A stretch of 64,000 bases of DNA from Vermamoeba vermiformis (lineage: Eukaryota > Tubulinea > Echinamoebida): the NCBI GenBank assembly GCA_045837725.1, contig JBEWZL010000282.1:1-64000 (forward strand). The letters run 5' to 3'. The notes below the pieces were generated by a model. It did not search any database. It was not told the origin of the DNA and saw only the letters and a list, made by a program, of their open reading frames with translations. How positions within the stretch are numbered: the stretch's first letter is position 1; each line of letters begins with the position of its first letter. Below are positions 35,155 through 47,380 of this stretch, piece by piece. Position numbers and translations under genes: made by a program.

Positions 35155-38100
35155 ATGACGTCGAAGCCTCAGCTTAATATCCGCGCTAAGGCCTTATATA
35201 AATTCGTTCCAGAAAACGAGGAAGAGCTAGATTTAAATGAAGGCGATATAGTTGTTATTTATGAAAAGCATGAGGACGGTTGGTGCGTGGGTAATTTTGA
35301 TGGCAAAGTTGGCTATTTTCCAGCAGCGTATGTAGAAGAATTGCCACCTCCTCAACCGAGGCCAGTGAAAGCAGCTCCATCCACTCCAAAGCTCACAGAA
35401 GCACCTCCTTTGGAAATTAAGCAGGTCTCAACACCTGAAACCGCATCACCAGTCACAACACCGCATTCAGCGCGTCCAGCATCTAAGTCCACAGATGATT
35501 CAGGAATAAATACCAGACCGACAGGTTCTCCGCGACAGTTGCCGAATCCCGGTCATGGCACTATGCGCAAAGGTAATTATAATGATCCTTTATTAACTTG
35601 TAATTATTTAAATTGGTCTACTGGACAGGTTGATCAAAAATTAATTTGAAATTTAAATTTGAATAATAATTGACATAATTGCGCTATGCATCATTTTAAC
35701 TAGTGCGCTTGCAACCAATTGAAGCTTTAATAATCAAATTTTGCGCACGTGAAACGAAGATTTTTTTGGAGCACAAGCAGATCCGCCCATCTGACCTTTT
35801 CAAATTGAATCAAGGAACGAGCAAATTATTTACGTCGCGCTAATTATCTTCATTTGTCTATTTTAGTAATTTTGATCAATTTATCTACCCGTTAATTCCA
35901 ACGTAAACCTTTACAAGGTCCAATTTACTCTTTATTCATAATTTATGTATCCCCATATTAACTATGTATTGTTATTATGTTAATGCAGCATTGGGTAATC
36001 ATCAAAAAACAGCTTCGCTATCGTCGTTTGAAATGAGATCTGGTCCGCTCTCAGCGCCTGCCACGCCACAGTTGGACCGTGTGCCTGAAGGTTTGGTCGC
36101 GGAAAAAAGTAGCTCTGCCTCAAACTCGCCGGCCTTGCCGCCACGAATCACAAAAGAATTGCCCAAGCCTCCACCAAAGCCGCAACGACCGTTGTCAGGA
36201 GGCAAGACATCCGGTGAGAGCACTCCGCCACCGATACCTCCCAAGCGCGAACAAGGCTCCGTCTCACCCACTCAATCATTGTCGAGCTCATCGAGTACCA
36301 CTCCTGCTGCGAGTCCTCTGCAGAGACGCATGTCACGTGACTCGGATTCGTTGACAAGAAGCAACAGCGCTTCAATCAGTGCGCCGAGAATTGTGTTGCC
36401 GCCATCGCCTAAAACAATCACTCCCGAGCAAGGTAAGCAATATGATAGGATTAATATGACGCTACTAGCAATGGATAGTTTTTTAGATCTGGATCTGACA
36501 AAATCTTTTTTTTGTAGAGACGAAACGAGGCTATATCGCTAAAGAAACATATACTACGGAAGTTACTTATATAGAATGCATGGAAACAGCATTAACGGTA
36601 ATATATGAAATTTTAATTAGATTTTTGTTCCGTTGATAGCTAATTTTGGTTCGATCCAGAAATATTACAAGCCGTTGATAGAAAAATCTAAAAACGATCC
36701 CGCGATTAATGTTGATCATTTACGAAATATTTTCTCGTCATTAGAAAATATTATGCCGTTAAACAAGAAACTTTTGCAACGTAAGCGCGATCCAGATCTG
36801 GCACGAGAAAAACTCGAATACTAATCATTTAAATGTAGAGATTGAAGAACGTGTTAAAAACTGGTCTAATACCCAACTTATTGGAGACGTTTTCGTGTTA
36901 TTTGTAAGTATTGTCATCGATCAAAATGAAAGATTTTTTGGCAGGCGAGAAAAATCTAATTTAATTATTTTTTAATTATTTAGGCGCCATTCTTAAAATT
37001 GTACACTACTTATTCAAAAAATTATGAATCGGCTATTCAATCACTGGAAGCGATTCAAGAAGAAGAATGGTTCATTAAACAGTGCGAGAACAAGTTGTTC
37101 GTTGAAAAATTGATTATTACACCTATTCAACGTATTCCGCGGTACAGTTTATTACTAGAAGTAAGTAATATACTTAATTAAAGGTAGATGATGTTAATAT
37201 TAACCTTGTTTTCAGGATCTGTTGAAAAATACGGCCGAAGATCATCCTGATAGTCAAAATATCAGATCTGCTTTGATGACAGTCGTAAGTTACTAGTTAA
37301 TCAAGAAATGAACGTAACAATTATAATATTAACAAATTTATATTATAGAAAGAAGTAGCCGAGCATGTAAATAGCAGCATTAAATTTCACAAAAACGTCA
37401 CAAAATTGCACGACGCAGGTCTCGGTGTAAGTATAGTAATAGGGCTGCCCTAATAATATATTCCATTGACTAATGTCACGTGATTTTTCCTATTATAGCA
37501 CTTGTTGGCACCTCACAGACAAATGGTGCGTGACGCGACATTGAACGTGACAGTGCTCGGTGAGATTGTGAACGGCGTGATTTCCAGCAAAAAATCGAGC
37601 AAGCCGAAAGTGATCAAAGCGCATTTCATTTTGTTCAGCGATGTTTTGACTATTGTCGATGAACCTCTTGCTGAGCGTGCCCAATCAAAAGTAAGCAAGA
37701 AAAAATACCGAAATTTCCGAATTGATTTCTAATTGGTGTTACTAAATATAGGATAAAAAGAAAGGCACTTCTATAGCGAGCAAATTGACTGGCAAGAAAA
37801 AGACGCATTTTGGTGACATTTCGTGGCCTCTTTACCTTATTTGGGTAAAAGATTTATGTACGTACCGCAGGCCTCGATCTCTTTTTTCCACTTCAACCTT
37901 CCTAATTTGGAAATTATCTAGCGAAAACTGGCCTCGAAGTCATTGGTCCCAACACGTCATTTTTGCTGCAATTCGACAACGCCGACGAAAAATCAGAGTG
38001 GCAAGCTGACTTCCAGACATCGATTGAAGCCATCTTGAACGCGAGCGAGACTAACAACGGTACGAATATACTATAGGACTCACTTACTACATATGCCTAA

Positions 38101-39689
38101 CACATGAGTTATAGGCGATATGGTGAATCGCTTCGGCAAGTACATCTTTGAGAACGGTGAAGTGTACGAGGGCATGTGGCGCGAAGGCAAAATGCACGGC
38201 CGCGGACGATTGGAATGGTTTGACAGCGTGTACGAGGGTGACTTCGAATACGGCTTGCGTACTGGCAACGGTACATTGAAGTACACCAGCGATCAGACCT
38301 ACACTGGTGCTTGGAAGACTGGCAGACCTCGTAAGTACACGCGTGTCCGGATGTGGATCCTAACTTTCGCAAAGAGCGATTGCTTACTAATAATCATATA
38401 GATGGCCAAGGTACATTGACTTATGGCAATGGCGACAAATATGTTGGTGAATGGAAGGACGGCAAGAAGCACGGAAGTGTAAGTTCGATCCGGATCCGAT
38501 CAATTTTTTGGTTGTGTGCTTACCGTTGCTTTACTAGGGTACTATGCTCTATATTACTGGCGATAAATATGAAGGTGAATGGCGCAATGACTACGCTAAC
38601 GGCCTCGGCAAGTTGACGTTGGTGACCGGCTTGATCTACGACGGAGATTGGCAAGACAGCAAAGTACGACCTCATAGCACTATTATATGCATATTTAAAT
38701 ATTAACCTAACGTTAATTTGTGTTTAGTTCAACGGTCAAGGCAAGCTGGTCTATCCCAACGGCGGCAAATACAACGGCATGTTTGCAGCGAGTGCGCGCA
38801 GTGGCCGAGGTCAAATGATTTATCCTGACGGCTCCGAGTACAACGGCGAGTGGCGCGATGATAGAGTAAGTACTGCTGTAATTGATGACTATATTACGAT
38901 CAAATTTGATTTGGTTTCCCATCTCTTAAGTGAATATATAACACCGCTCAGAAACACACGATATGTAAAATATTCTTTTTTGTTCCTGGTTTTTTTTTCT
39001 CAATTCCCGCCAATTTACTTTTCCAATGTTTATCCCTGTACGGATACTAATGATGATTTTTTATTGTAGCGCCAAGGCATCGGTAAATTCAACTCTATGG
39101 AAGGGTTTGAATACGATGGTGAGTGGAAAGATGATCGCAAAGAAGGTCGCGGCAAAATGAAGTACGTCGATGGATCTGTTTACGAAGGCATCTGGAAGGA
39201 CGACAAGGTACGGAGTTAATACTATAATGCTGCCTATACGTGTACTAATGTTGTTATTATAGCCTCACGGCACTGGTGTGTTCACTTCAAAGGGCTATTT
39301 GAAGCGGTACGAAGGTGACTTTATCGCGGGTCATCGTCAAGGCCACGGCGTTGCTTACTTTGAAAATGGCGATAAATATGACGGCGAATTCAAAGACAAT
39401 GTCGTAAGTAGACCTCTATTTTCAACTAAAAACAAGAAAAGTGAGTGGATGCCGATCTGAATCTGACAATTTTTTTCAGTTTAACGGAGTTGGCAAGTAT
39501 ATATATGCCAATGGTACTATTGTTGAAGGCAAGTGGGTCCGCGGAGTACGCGATGGTCGTACGACAGTGACTAGTCCTAAAAAGGAATCCAACACATTCG
39601 ATGAAGAGTCACTGAGCTCACTTTATATTATTCCGCCGTCTTTACCGCTGTTCGATGATCCATTGGTCAATTTCATCAACATGAATTGA
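35155..39689 (+). CDS. SH3-RhoGEF-PH-MORN protein
   Basis: Second Rho exchange factor of the window. An N-terminal SH3 domain (35170-35340) has ALYKFVPENEEELDLNEGD and GYFPAAYVEELPP. A Pro/Ser-rich linker follows across a 415-base intron (LPKPPPKPQRPLSGG, a possible SH3 ligand). The DH domain spans about 36520-37400, with KLIITPIQRIPRYSLLLE as the conserved catalytic helix, then a PH-like part (KAHFILFSDVLTIVD). From about 38115 on come roughly 13 MORN repeats (YEGMWREGKMHGRGRLEW, YVGEWKDGKKHGS, YDGEWKDDRKEGRGKM, YEGDFIAGHRQGHGVAYF), which usually bind membranes or organise protein complexes at the cortex. Introns tend to fall at similar points of the repeats. Likely a Rac/Rho activator in actin control. 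The end FINMN is followed within bases by a possible antisense gene. Confidence 0.9.
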
Positions 39690-40135
39690 AGAAGTTTATT
39701 TAGCCAAACAATGTACAATAAAAAAACCTTATCCAAAGCTGTGGCAAGGTCTGTAAGCAACGCATCTAAGTTGCTCTTTGACCAGATTTTGTGCGTCGAG
39801 TAGGCCCCTGTATATTCGCAGGGTAAGTTGCAAGCGTATTCATCCAAGTCAGAACTGCCTTCAATATGCTTCGACATTTCTCGGTGCAAATTTTCACAAT
39901 AAAACAACTGATGCAGGGAATTCTAAGCATGTTGATGATCATTTACCAATGTTTTGACTCTGTAGCGCCGGAGACTACACAGCAAAGACACTGTCGGACA
40001 GATCAAACTTGATATGTCGATGCTGTTCGACGAGAAGCTAAAGTAATAGTTTTTTGGCAATAGCGTGCACCAATCGAGCAGCGAGCAAGTGAACGAGTAA
40101 TGCGAGATTTTGCTCTTTGGAGGTCGCGTACTCGA
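39623..40135 (-). CDS. possible small overlapping gene
   Basis: On the minus strand an open frame before about 39955 (SSLICPTVSLLCSLRRYRV) can be spliced by a short intron (GTAAAT to CTTAG) to SLHQLFYCENLHREMSKHIE and on to a stop at 39623. The latter part reads like a real protein, with mixed composition and Cys pairs, but I find no start codon in frame and no known family. Its 3' end would overlap the last codons of the RhoGEF gene by 67 bases. The alternative is an untranslated or chance open frame. Confidence 0.3.
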
Positions 40136-40231
40136 TTATTTGCAGTTTAAGTCCGTGCACATAATTTTAACTTTCAATTTTCAAAAATGGATTTATGAAC
40201 GTATCTACAAGGTTATGTTATTTTCTGGCGA

Positions 40232-42195
40232 TTAGAAGAATAGAGAAGCCAACACAGCAATGGCGCCGAGAATGGAAGCGCTGGCAAAGGAAGCGGATGA
40301 GGTAGGAGCATCAGCTTGAGGAGGAGCAGAATCGAGGTCGAGAGTTGAGGTAGTATTGTATTCAGCCCAAGCAGCGAATGAACACGAGTGGTCAAATGTA
40401 GCCTTGCAAGCACCAGGGATGTAGATCCTGTTGCAGCAACGAAGATCGGCGTTGTGTTGCAAGTCGCAGTAGTTGAGGTAAAGATTAGCAAATGATTGAG
40501 GAATGCAACCGCCCAAATTATTGAAGGCAAAGCTGAGTGTAGTAATGTTCTTCAAGTTGCCAATGTCGGGGATCTCGCCGCTAAATTTGTTGCCTTGCAT
40601 AAGCCTGCGTATTTTCATTAGTTATGAATATAATCGAGTAATATATATCGAATACTTACAGAGACTTCAAGCTCTTGAGGTTAGAGAACGAGCTGGGGAT
40701 ATTTCCGGAGAATTGGTTGTAGTGCAAGTGCAACTCTTGCAAGCGAGGCAATTCACCGAGTCTAGCAGTAAGGCAACCAGAGAGTTGATTATAGAATACC
40801 AAACTGTATAAGGAAGGTTAGCTCAGTTAAATTTCGAGTCAGATGTGGTTGCTCGTACATTGTAACCAAGTTAGTGGCGTCACCAATAGCGTCAGGGATA
40901 GAACCAGTCATGTTATTGTTGTTCATAATACTAAGAAAGAATATTAAAGCGTATTCTACAATATTTCAAGCAAGATCTACTTACAATCGCTTCAATTTCT
41001 TAGCGGATCCGATAGTGGCGGGGATAGAACCGACAATCTCGCAAGAAAGAGCATCGAAATCTTCGAGCTTAGTCAAAGCGGTGAACAACCAGTCGGGGAG
41101 GTTAGTCTTCAAAGGGTTATAGTGGAGTTGCCTAATTAAAATTTTCAGTTAATATTTTAGATCTCGATCCCGCATTGTGAATCACGCTGAAAGCTTACAA
41201 TTGAATAAGGTTGGTCAAAACGCTCCAGTTGGAAGGAATAGGACCGCTCCAATTGTTCTTACCGAGAACCCTACAAAAAACAAATCAGGATCAAGATCCG
41301 CTGAAAAAAACACACAAGTATAATCGTTGCTTACAAGTATTGGAGGTTAGTCAACTTGCTAAATTCAGCAGGCAAAGGAGCACCGTTGCCTAGTTGGTTG
41401 TCGCGAACGTTACTAGAGACAATAAAAGTTAATAAACAGAACGGAAAGTTTCCAACGCATCCAGAGTTGGAGCTCTTGCGCACGCGTATCTTATTAAGAA
41501 GAGCTACTTACAAAATCTTGAGCATGTTCAAGTCGTACAAAGACGCGGGGATAGTGCCAGTAAAAGCATTTCCTTCGAGGTTACTAAAAGTTTGTTAGAT
41601 CCGCTTGTTTTTCCGTAAATAACTAATAAAATGCTTACAATGCCTGCAATCCGGTCAATAAACCGAGTTCATTGGGCAAAGTACCCGAGAGATCGTTGTT
41701 GCTGAGATCCCTAAATACATCCATTAGTCACCGTATTTCGCCGAAGACCGGACTCAAAATGACTTACAATAAGACTAAATTGGTCAAATTTCCGATAGCA
41801 GCAGGAATAGTGCCCGTAAGACCAACTTGGAGAGACCTGGATTCGGATCAAAAAGTTAGCGTTGCTCTAAATAAACAGCAGATAACGCGCCGGCGATAAA
41901 AAGTACTTTTTAACGAAATGAATAATGCGAATAAATTCAACTTACAACAAAGTGATTTGGTTGTTAGCGCAGATCAAGCCTTGGAATGAAGAGCAAGCAG
42001 AGGCGACGTTGTTGATGTTCCAAGACTCGGGCAAGTTTTGCCACGAGTTAATCATAGCAGTTAATGCGTCGATTTCTTGCTCTGATTGAGCTAGAGCGGA
42101 TCCGATCAGGAAAAATGCGAAGATTGTTGCAATGAGCTGGAAAGTTAAGATTAGTAACGGTATTATACACTGATAAGGTCCTATAATACCTTCAT
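40232..42195 (-). CDS. secreted leucine-rich-repeat protein, GPI-tailed
   Basis: Plant-type extracellular LRR protein. The first coding exon is just ATGAAG. After an intron the signal peptide continues (LIATIFAFFLIGSALAQ), followed by a cap region with Cys residues (SWNINNVASACSSFQGLICA). Ten or so repeats of the form NxLxGxIPxxIGxLxxLxxL follow, for example GLTGTIPAAIGNLTNLVLL, NDLSGTLPNELGLLTGLQAL and NMTGSIPDAIGDATNLVTM. Introns cut the repeat region so that nearly each repeat sits in its own exon, always after the same Leu. A C-terminal Cys-rich cap (CDLQHNADLRCC) is followed by a Ser/Ala-rich stretch and hydrophobic tail (ILGAIAVLASLFF), a GPI-anchor signal. Probably a cell-surface recognition or adhesion protein; there is no kinase domain. 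Confidence 0.88.
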
Positions 42196-43080
42196 AATGA
42201 ATGAGCTTTAGTTTTGGTTGTTTTGTTGAGTGGTTATCAACTGATTGTTGTTTGTTTGAATGAATTGAAAGACGTTCTGAACGACGCTATTTATCCTCGT
42301 CGTGGCAAGAAAATATCGCTCACATTTAGGATATTAAGCGCTGAGATTTAGCGGTTTTAGTTTGGTTCTGGTGTCGACACTTTCCATATATGGTAACAAA
42401 AACCAGTTCGCGTTATAAACTGTCAGTAATTGCACGTATATTCATGAATAACGTAAAAATTAAAATAGTGAATCATTTGAATATTAGTGAATAATGCTGA
42501 TTCACGTCCGGTGTTCAAAGAACGCACCGGATCTTGATCTGCAATTTTGATATTCGGTCTGCGATAGACCTCGATAGAATAACCATTGTTAAAATATGTA
42601 CATTTTTAGAGCATATTAGCAGAAACTAAATCAATAGAGAAGAATGAACGGGTAGATTCAACGTTTGTTAAGTGAACGTTTCAGCTAGGAGGATACCCGC
42701 ATGATAATTTCAACGAACTATGCAGCAATTATATGAATTTTTTTTGCAAAAGGCAGGTTGTATTTTGTGAAGAGAGTTTGGTAAAGGATTTGATCGGATA
42801 TGAAACTTGACTAATTATTCGCCACTTCGCAGATTTAAATATTTAGCATTTTACAATCATATATTTAGTTTATATTAATTAAATCACTCAACACAACATG
42901 ATCACGTACCTTTTTTGCAACAGATCTATGTCCATTTTTGATATCCGTGCCCTGGTTAAGAACCTGTTTAAATTGATCATTGACATTTATGCATTTGCTT
43001 TCAGTTGTGCATGGCTTGAAATAAAATTTTACTGTTAATCCGCTCGTTGGGACACGTTTACCACACGGACCAAATTTAAT
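42196..43080. other. divergent intergenic region
   Basis: 885 bases, A+T-rich, between the LRR gene and the first F-box/ankyrin gene. The only clear element is the TATA-like ATAAATAGCG at 42285-42294 (minus). The remainder shows no gene, repeat or RNA fold that I can support; an open frame antisense to the next gene's first exon (42865-43194, minus) looks like chance. Confidence 0.5.
42285..42294 (-). promoter_or_regulatory. TATA-like box of the LRR gene
   Basis: The minus strand reads ATAAATAGCG 90 bases upstream of the ATG. The same ten bases occur 63 bases upstream of the Cys-rich GPI protein at 46686, in the same orientation relative to the gene. Confidence 0.45.
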
Positions 43081-46000
43081 ATGAGTAAACGGCACGCAGA
43101 TTATGAAGTTGATCATAGAGATAGCAAGAAGCCTCGGATTGACCAAGTAAGCATCATAATTAAGCTTCAAAATTGCATTTGCTAATTCAGGCAATTATTT
43201 AGAACGAAGATGTAACAATGTCGCTTGCCTTGAATATGGCAATCGAAGGTATTTATTGGTTTCAGATAATTTTCGTAATTTTTAAAAATACCAGGTTGTG
43301 ATTAAACTTTTTCTGTTTCAGATCCGCTCCATTTTGACATTGAGAGTCTTCCGTTAGATATCCTCGGCAACCTAATATTCAGATGTTTTCCGTTTGAGTA
43401 TTGGCTCCAAAATTTCGTTTCTGTAAACAAACGTTGGTACCAAGCCGCGATCCAATCCAGCGCCGAAAAGCAATTGATTATAAATGGAAACAACGAAAAG
43501 CAGATATTCAAGTGCTATTCAATAGCATCTCGGTTCAAAATTACGGCAGTTACAGTGACGAACGAAGCCCTGTCCGTCGGCCGTTTAGCCGCGTTACTGA
43601 ATTCCTCACCAAGACTTCACACGTACGCACAATTCCGCGGAAGTGACAGTGATTCTATCAACATAACATTTCCGTTCATGAAAACGGTATACGGGCACAG
43701 CTCTTGGCTCAAAAGATTTCCAAACGCGACGCGAGTTCAATTAATTGACAGTTTCTTCGACTTTCATTCGCAGTTCCCAAGCGTAGAAGAACTAGCCATT
43801 AACGAAACTGACGACATTAAGCAACTATTAACGACTTTCCCGTCGCTAAAAGTATTGCACATCGCTGAAATTTCCAAAGAGCAACTAGACGTGATACCTT
43901 CGACCATTCAAGTTTGTCTCACGCCGTCAACAGATGACAACAGAAATTGGTGGAAATATTATTCGTACGATCAAGTATGGGGAAATGATTACCTCAGAAC
44001 GCCGTTAGAGTACCTAATGACTATACACCAAGATGATAGCAAAATTGAAGAAACTGCAAAGCGAACCTCAGTAGAATACGAACGCAACATAAAACGCCGC
44101 TGCTACGAGTATAAATTTCCGCTAGTTTCTTTAGATCCAACTACAAGTTCTTTACTTTGTTCTTCAGATGTGCTGAAGCATGCTTGGTTCGACCTTTACA
44201 GCGCACCAGATGACCCAAAAAAACTACGACTTTACGCCACTTACATGCCGCCAATGGATGCTCTACGAATGCTAATGAAGAAAAATCAACAGCAACTCGT
44301 TGATGAATTTCTAAATACACATTCAAACGAACTGTTCGAAGAAATGACTCCAGATCTGTTCTCCGAATTAGTCTTATCTTGCGATGCAACAAAGTTGAGT
44401 CAAGCATTCACACGAGAACAACTGGCGGAGATCATGAAGCGTAAAGACAGTAACGGAACATTGGCAATATACTTAGTTTTCGAAAACAAAAGTCCAACAG
44501 TTCTATTGCAGGCCATCAAGAACTTTGGAGAGTTGCCGAGTGACTGGCCAGTAGATGGTACAGTGTTTGATATCGCCGCGGACAGAAGAAGTGTGGATTG
44601 GATGAAGTTTTTAATCACGACAGGTGTCAAATTTGATATTACAAAGATATTCAAAAGGCTTAAACCGATAGAAGACCTGTCCGATCTTCAAGAAATTATA
44701 CGTTCAATCGATAAAGAGAAAGCTTACGCGGGCCAAACAAACTGGCTATTTGACTCAGATTGGTGGCAAACAGGCGCGATTAGCGCAAATCTGATCGATT
44801 TTTTTGTCAGCGAATTCAAATATGATCTTAACACAGCTAAACAAGAAGACGAAGAAAACTCGAAAAGACAATCATTTATGCTCCATTTAATGCATGCTGT
44901 AATTAAGGACGATACCTACACTGGCTTAAGTACGCTTAGTACCATCGTTAAAAAATACAACCTTGACATCAACCAACAAGATGAGGACGGCGAGACACCA
45001 ATACTTGTAGCAATAGATCGATACAGATTATCGGAGCTGAAGTGGCTTCTCGACAACGGTGCGAAGCCTTCTTCACCCAAAGGCACACAACCATTGCACG
45101 TTGTGATGTCAGTGCCAAAAAAAGGCCCCCGCAGACCCAGCTTGGAGACGCTAGAATTTGCAGATATTTTGCTTGCATATGGCGCTGACATTAATGCGTA
45201 CAGTTTTTACGACCACAACAAAAAACAAGCTACAGCGCTGATGAATGCAGCGAAAAATAATCAACCGATTGAAGTCATTGAATATCTGATTGCACGTGGT
45301 GCTAGGACTGATATGACAGGCAGTCGCGGCCAGACATTAATTCATTATGCAGTTCGTTCACAGAACCCTGATTTGATTAGATTCTTTGCCAAGTACGTTG
45401 ATATCAACAAAGTAGATGACGAGAACTGTTCTCCGCTTCACCTGGCTGGAAAGTATCAAGAAACAGAATCCTTCACAACGCTTTTGAAACTCGGTGCAGA
45501 CGTCAATCAAGTTCGACGTGGTCTCACGCAGTTAATGCGAGCGTGCTTGTGGGGCCATTATGCACTGATAGCAGAGCTGATCAAATTTAACGTGAATTAT
45601 CAAGCGGTTAATGAACAAGGTCACTCGTTTGTGCACTTTTTATTGAAACATCAACAACAAGGAAATGGAATTAGCCTCAACGAATGTACGTAGATAATCG
45701 TTATTTGTAACTGAAACGAAACGAGACTAATTCATCTACTTATAGCTAATTTGCTTGTGACGATTAAAGAGAGCGTTGCAACAATGAAAAACGAAGACAT
45801 CAAATTCATTATCGGTGAAGTGAAGAAATACCTGGAAATGGCTAAACAAGACCAGACATTATTCATGAACATCTTCCGCCTATTGCAGATCACACGTGAT
45901 TTTAGCGGAATTTCTCATCGAACACGTGGGTCTTGATATCAACACTCAGGACTTGACCGGCAATGTCTTGTTGAGCTATCCGATGGACAAAGAGGTATTA

Positions 46001-46144
46001 AACTACTTGCTAACTAAGAACCCCAATGTCAACATTCCAAACATGTACGGCGAAACGCCGGTGATGTTGGCGAAAGAGAGATGCGATTCAAGGCCTGTTG
46101 TCAAAGCGCTAATTGAACAAAGCAAGAAGTGCCAAGATATTTAA
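43081..46144 (+). CDS. F-box/ankyrin-repeat protein, frame change near the 3' end
   Basis: The start MSKRHADYEVDHRDSKKPRI is on a short exon, followed by a second small exon and the main exon from 43321. An F-box-like segment (IESLPLDILGNLIFRCFPFE, then VNKRWYQAAIQSSAEK) is followed by a long helical region and, from about 44960, six or more ankyrin repeats (DEDGETPILVAIDRYRLSEL, YGADINAYSFY, RGQTLIHYAVRSQNPDLIRF). After a 58-base intron near 45690 the last exon starts in frame (TIKESVATMKNEDIKF) but runs to an early stop after about 61 codons. The next frame gives AEFLIEHVGLDINTQDLTGN to 46144, matching the paralogue's end. The shift lies near 45895-45910, so either the end is decayed in this copy or the sequence has an indel error there. 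Probable SCF substrate receptor. Confidence 0.8.
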
Positions 46145-46685
46145 CGGACGAGTTTCCCGATGAAATCTCAGAGGGTAATTTTGTCCGCACAACTTCGGCA
46201 TTTTGCCGCTCCTTTAGTAAACTGCAGCTTTCTGGCTGGCCAGCCATTTTTTTCGTGCAAACCAAAGGATCAAACTAATTGTAACATTAATGAACTGGAG
46301 CTGTTAACTGTGGCGCGTGCGGACATGTAGAAGATTAGGTTTGGCAAACCAGCGTAGCGAATTATCGCCAACTTCTCCTTATCCAAAGCTTCGCATTTAG
46401 TAAGTCAACGGCCTTCTTGCCTTAGTTGTTCCGCGGTACAGGATCACAATTCTAATGTATAACTTTAAATTCTTTTTGAAACCGGCTTGGATCTTCTTTC
46501 GATCTCCCTTTCACGGCATAGTTTAAAGCCTAATTTTGACATGGTCAGATATCAATTTGGATTTCTATTAAATATAAAAGATACGGCATCACGTGGGTTC
46601 AACGGTGGCGAGCATAAATAGCGAAACAGTTTCTATTCATTAATCACCTACCAAACATAACGCAGCACAACAATTACTGCCCAAT
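46145..46685. other. intergenic region with one promoter element
   Basis: 541 bases. Apart from a TATA-like ATAAATAGCG at 46614-46623 I see nothing specific. The stretch 46190-46540 has moderate base composition but no open frame or repeat that I can support. Confidence 0.45.
46614..46623 (+). promoter_or_regulatory. TATA-like box of the Cys-rich protein gene
   Basis: ATAAATAGCG, 63 bases before the ATG, identical to the element before the LRR gene at 42285-42294. A CACGTG E-box-like hexamer lies at 46590-46595. Confidence 0.45.
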
Positions 46686-47380
46686 ATGATGTACTTCCTC
46701 GCATTCATGCTCTTCGTTGCAACGCTAACGCCCAGCTACGCACAAATGTCTTGCAGCTGTACGTGCTGTGTTGGCATTAACTGCTCTCCTTCAAACGTTG
46801 GCAGTGCCTCCGCTTCGGACTGCAATAGCTGCGACGCCGCCTGTAGTTCAGCGTACTCTTCGTGCCCTTCATCTGGACAAAGCGGAACTGTCTCGACCAG
46901 CTGCTCATCTGGCGGCGGATCTCCACCTCCATCGACTTCAGGTACGACATCATTATATGAATGTCTATAAATATTCGTTTATTAACATCTATCGATATAG
47001 CTAACTGGGCTGGAACTTACTCGGTTGCCGCCGGATGCGACACTAATACGTGCTGTTGCTTGACTGGAGATGTCGTTGTCACTCAATCCGGTCTTGATAT
47101 CTCCATCACTGGCAGCGTTGAAGGAAACTGCGGCGGAGTTACTTCATGGAATCCTCGCTTTACTCTGAGCAGCTCAACTACTACATCCGCCTCTTTTTCG
47201 TATTTGGGCGACAGCTACCAAGTATCTAAGAACGGCAACCAAGTCACCGTCAACAATTTGTCTGATTCTCGATGCTCCGGACAAGGCACCTGCACTAGCG
47301 GTCCTTGCAGTTCAGCTTCTCTCAAATCCGCTTCTATTTTTGCCATTTTGACTGTCGTCGCCGGACTGTTAGTATTTTAA
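46686..47380 (+). CDS. small Cys/Ser-rich secreted protein, GPI-tailed
   Basis: Two exons (46686 to about 46940 and about 47002-47380). Signal peptide MMYFLAFMLFVATLTPSYAQ, then a Cys-rich head (MSCSCTCCVGINCS, CNSCDAACSSAYSSCPSSG), a Pro/Ser/Gly linker, a beta-rich domain (GTYSVAAGCDTNTCCCLTGD, ITGSVEGNCGGVTSW) and a hydrophobic C-terminus (SASIFAILTVVAGLLVF) after Ser/Ala, fitting a GPI anchor. About 205 residues, no recognised family. It sits between the two F-box/ankyrin paralogues. It could be a cell-coat or adhesion protein. Confidence 0.75.

Noticed and set aside
36002-36375. Gly/Pro-rich open frames antisense to the SH3-RhoGEF linker
   Set aside because: Mirror of the Pro/Ser-rich linker; no support on its own.
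40503-41899. Plus-strand open frames across the LRR gene
   Set aside because: The minus strand gives a signal peptide, regular LRRs and a GPI tail with consistent splice sites; the plus frames are shadows.
42865-43194. 109-codon minus-strand open frame near the first F-box/ankyrin exon
   Set aside because: Antisense to a spliced exon with a good start and donor; no family resemblance.
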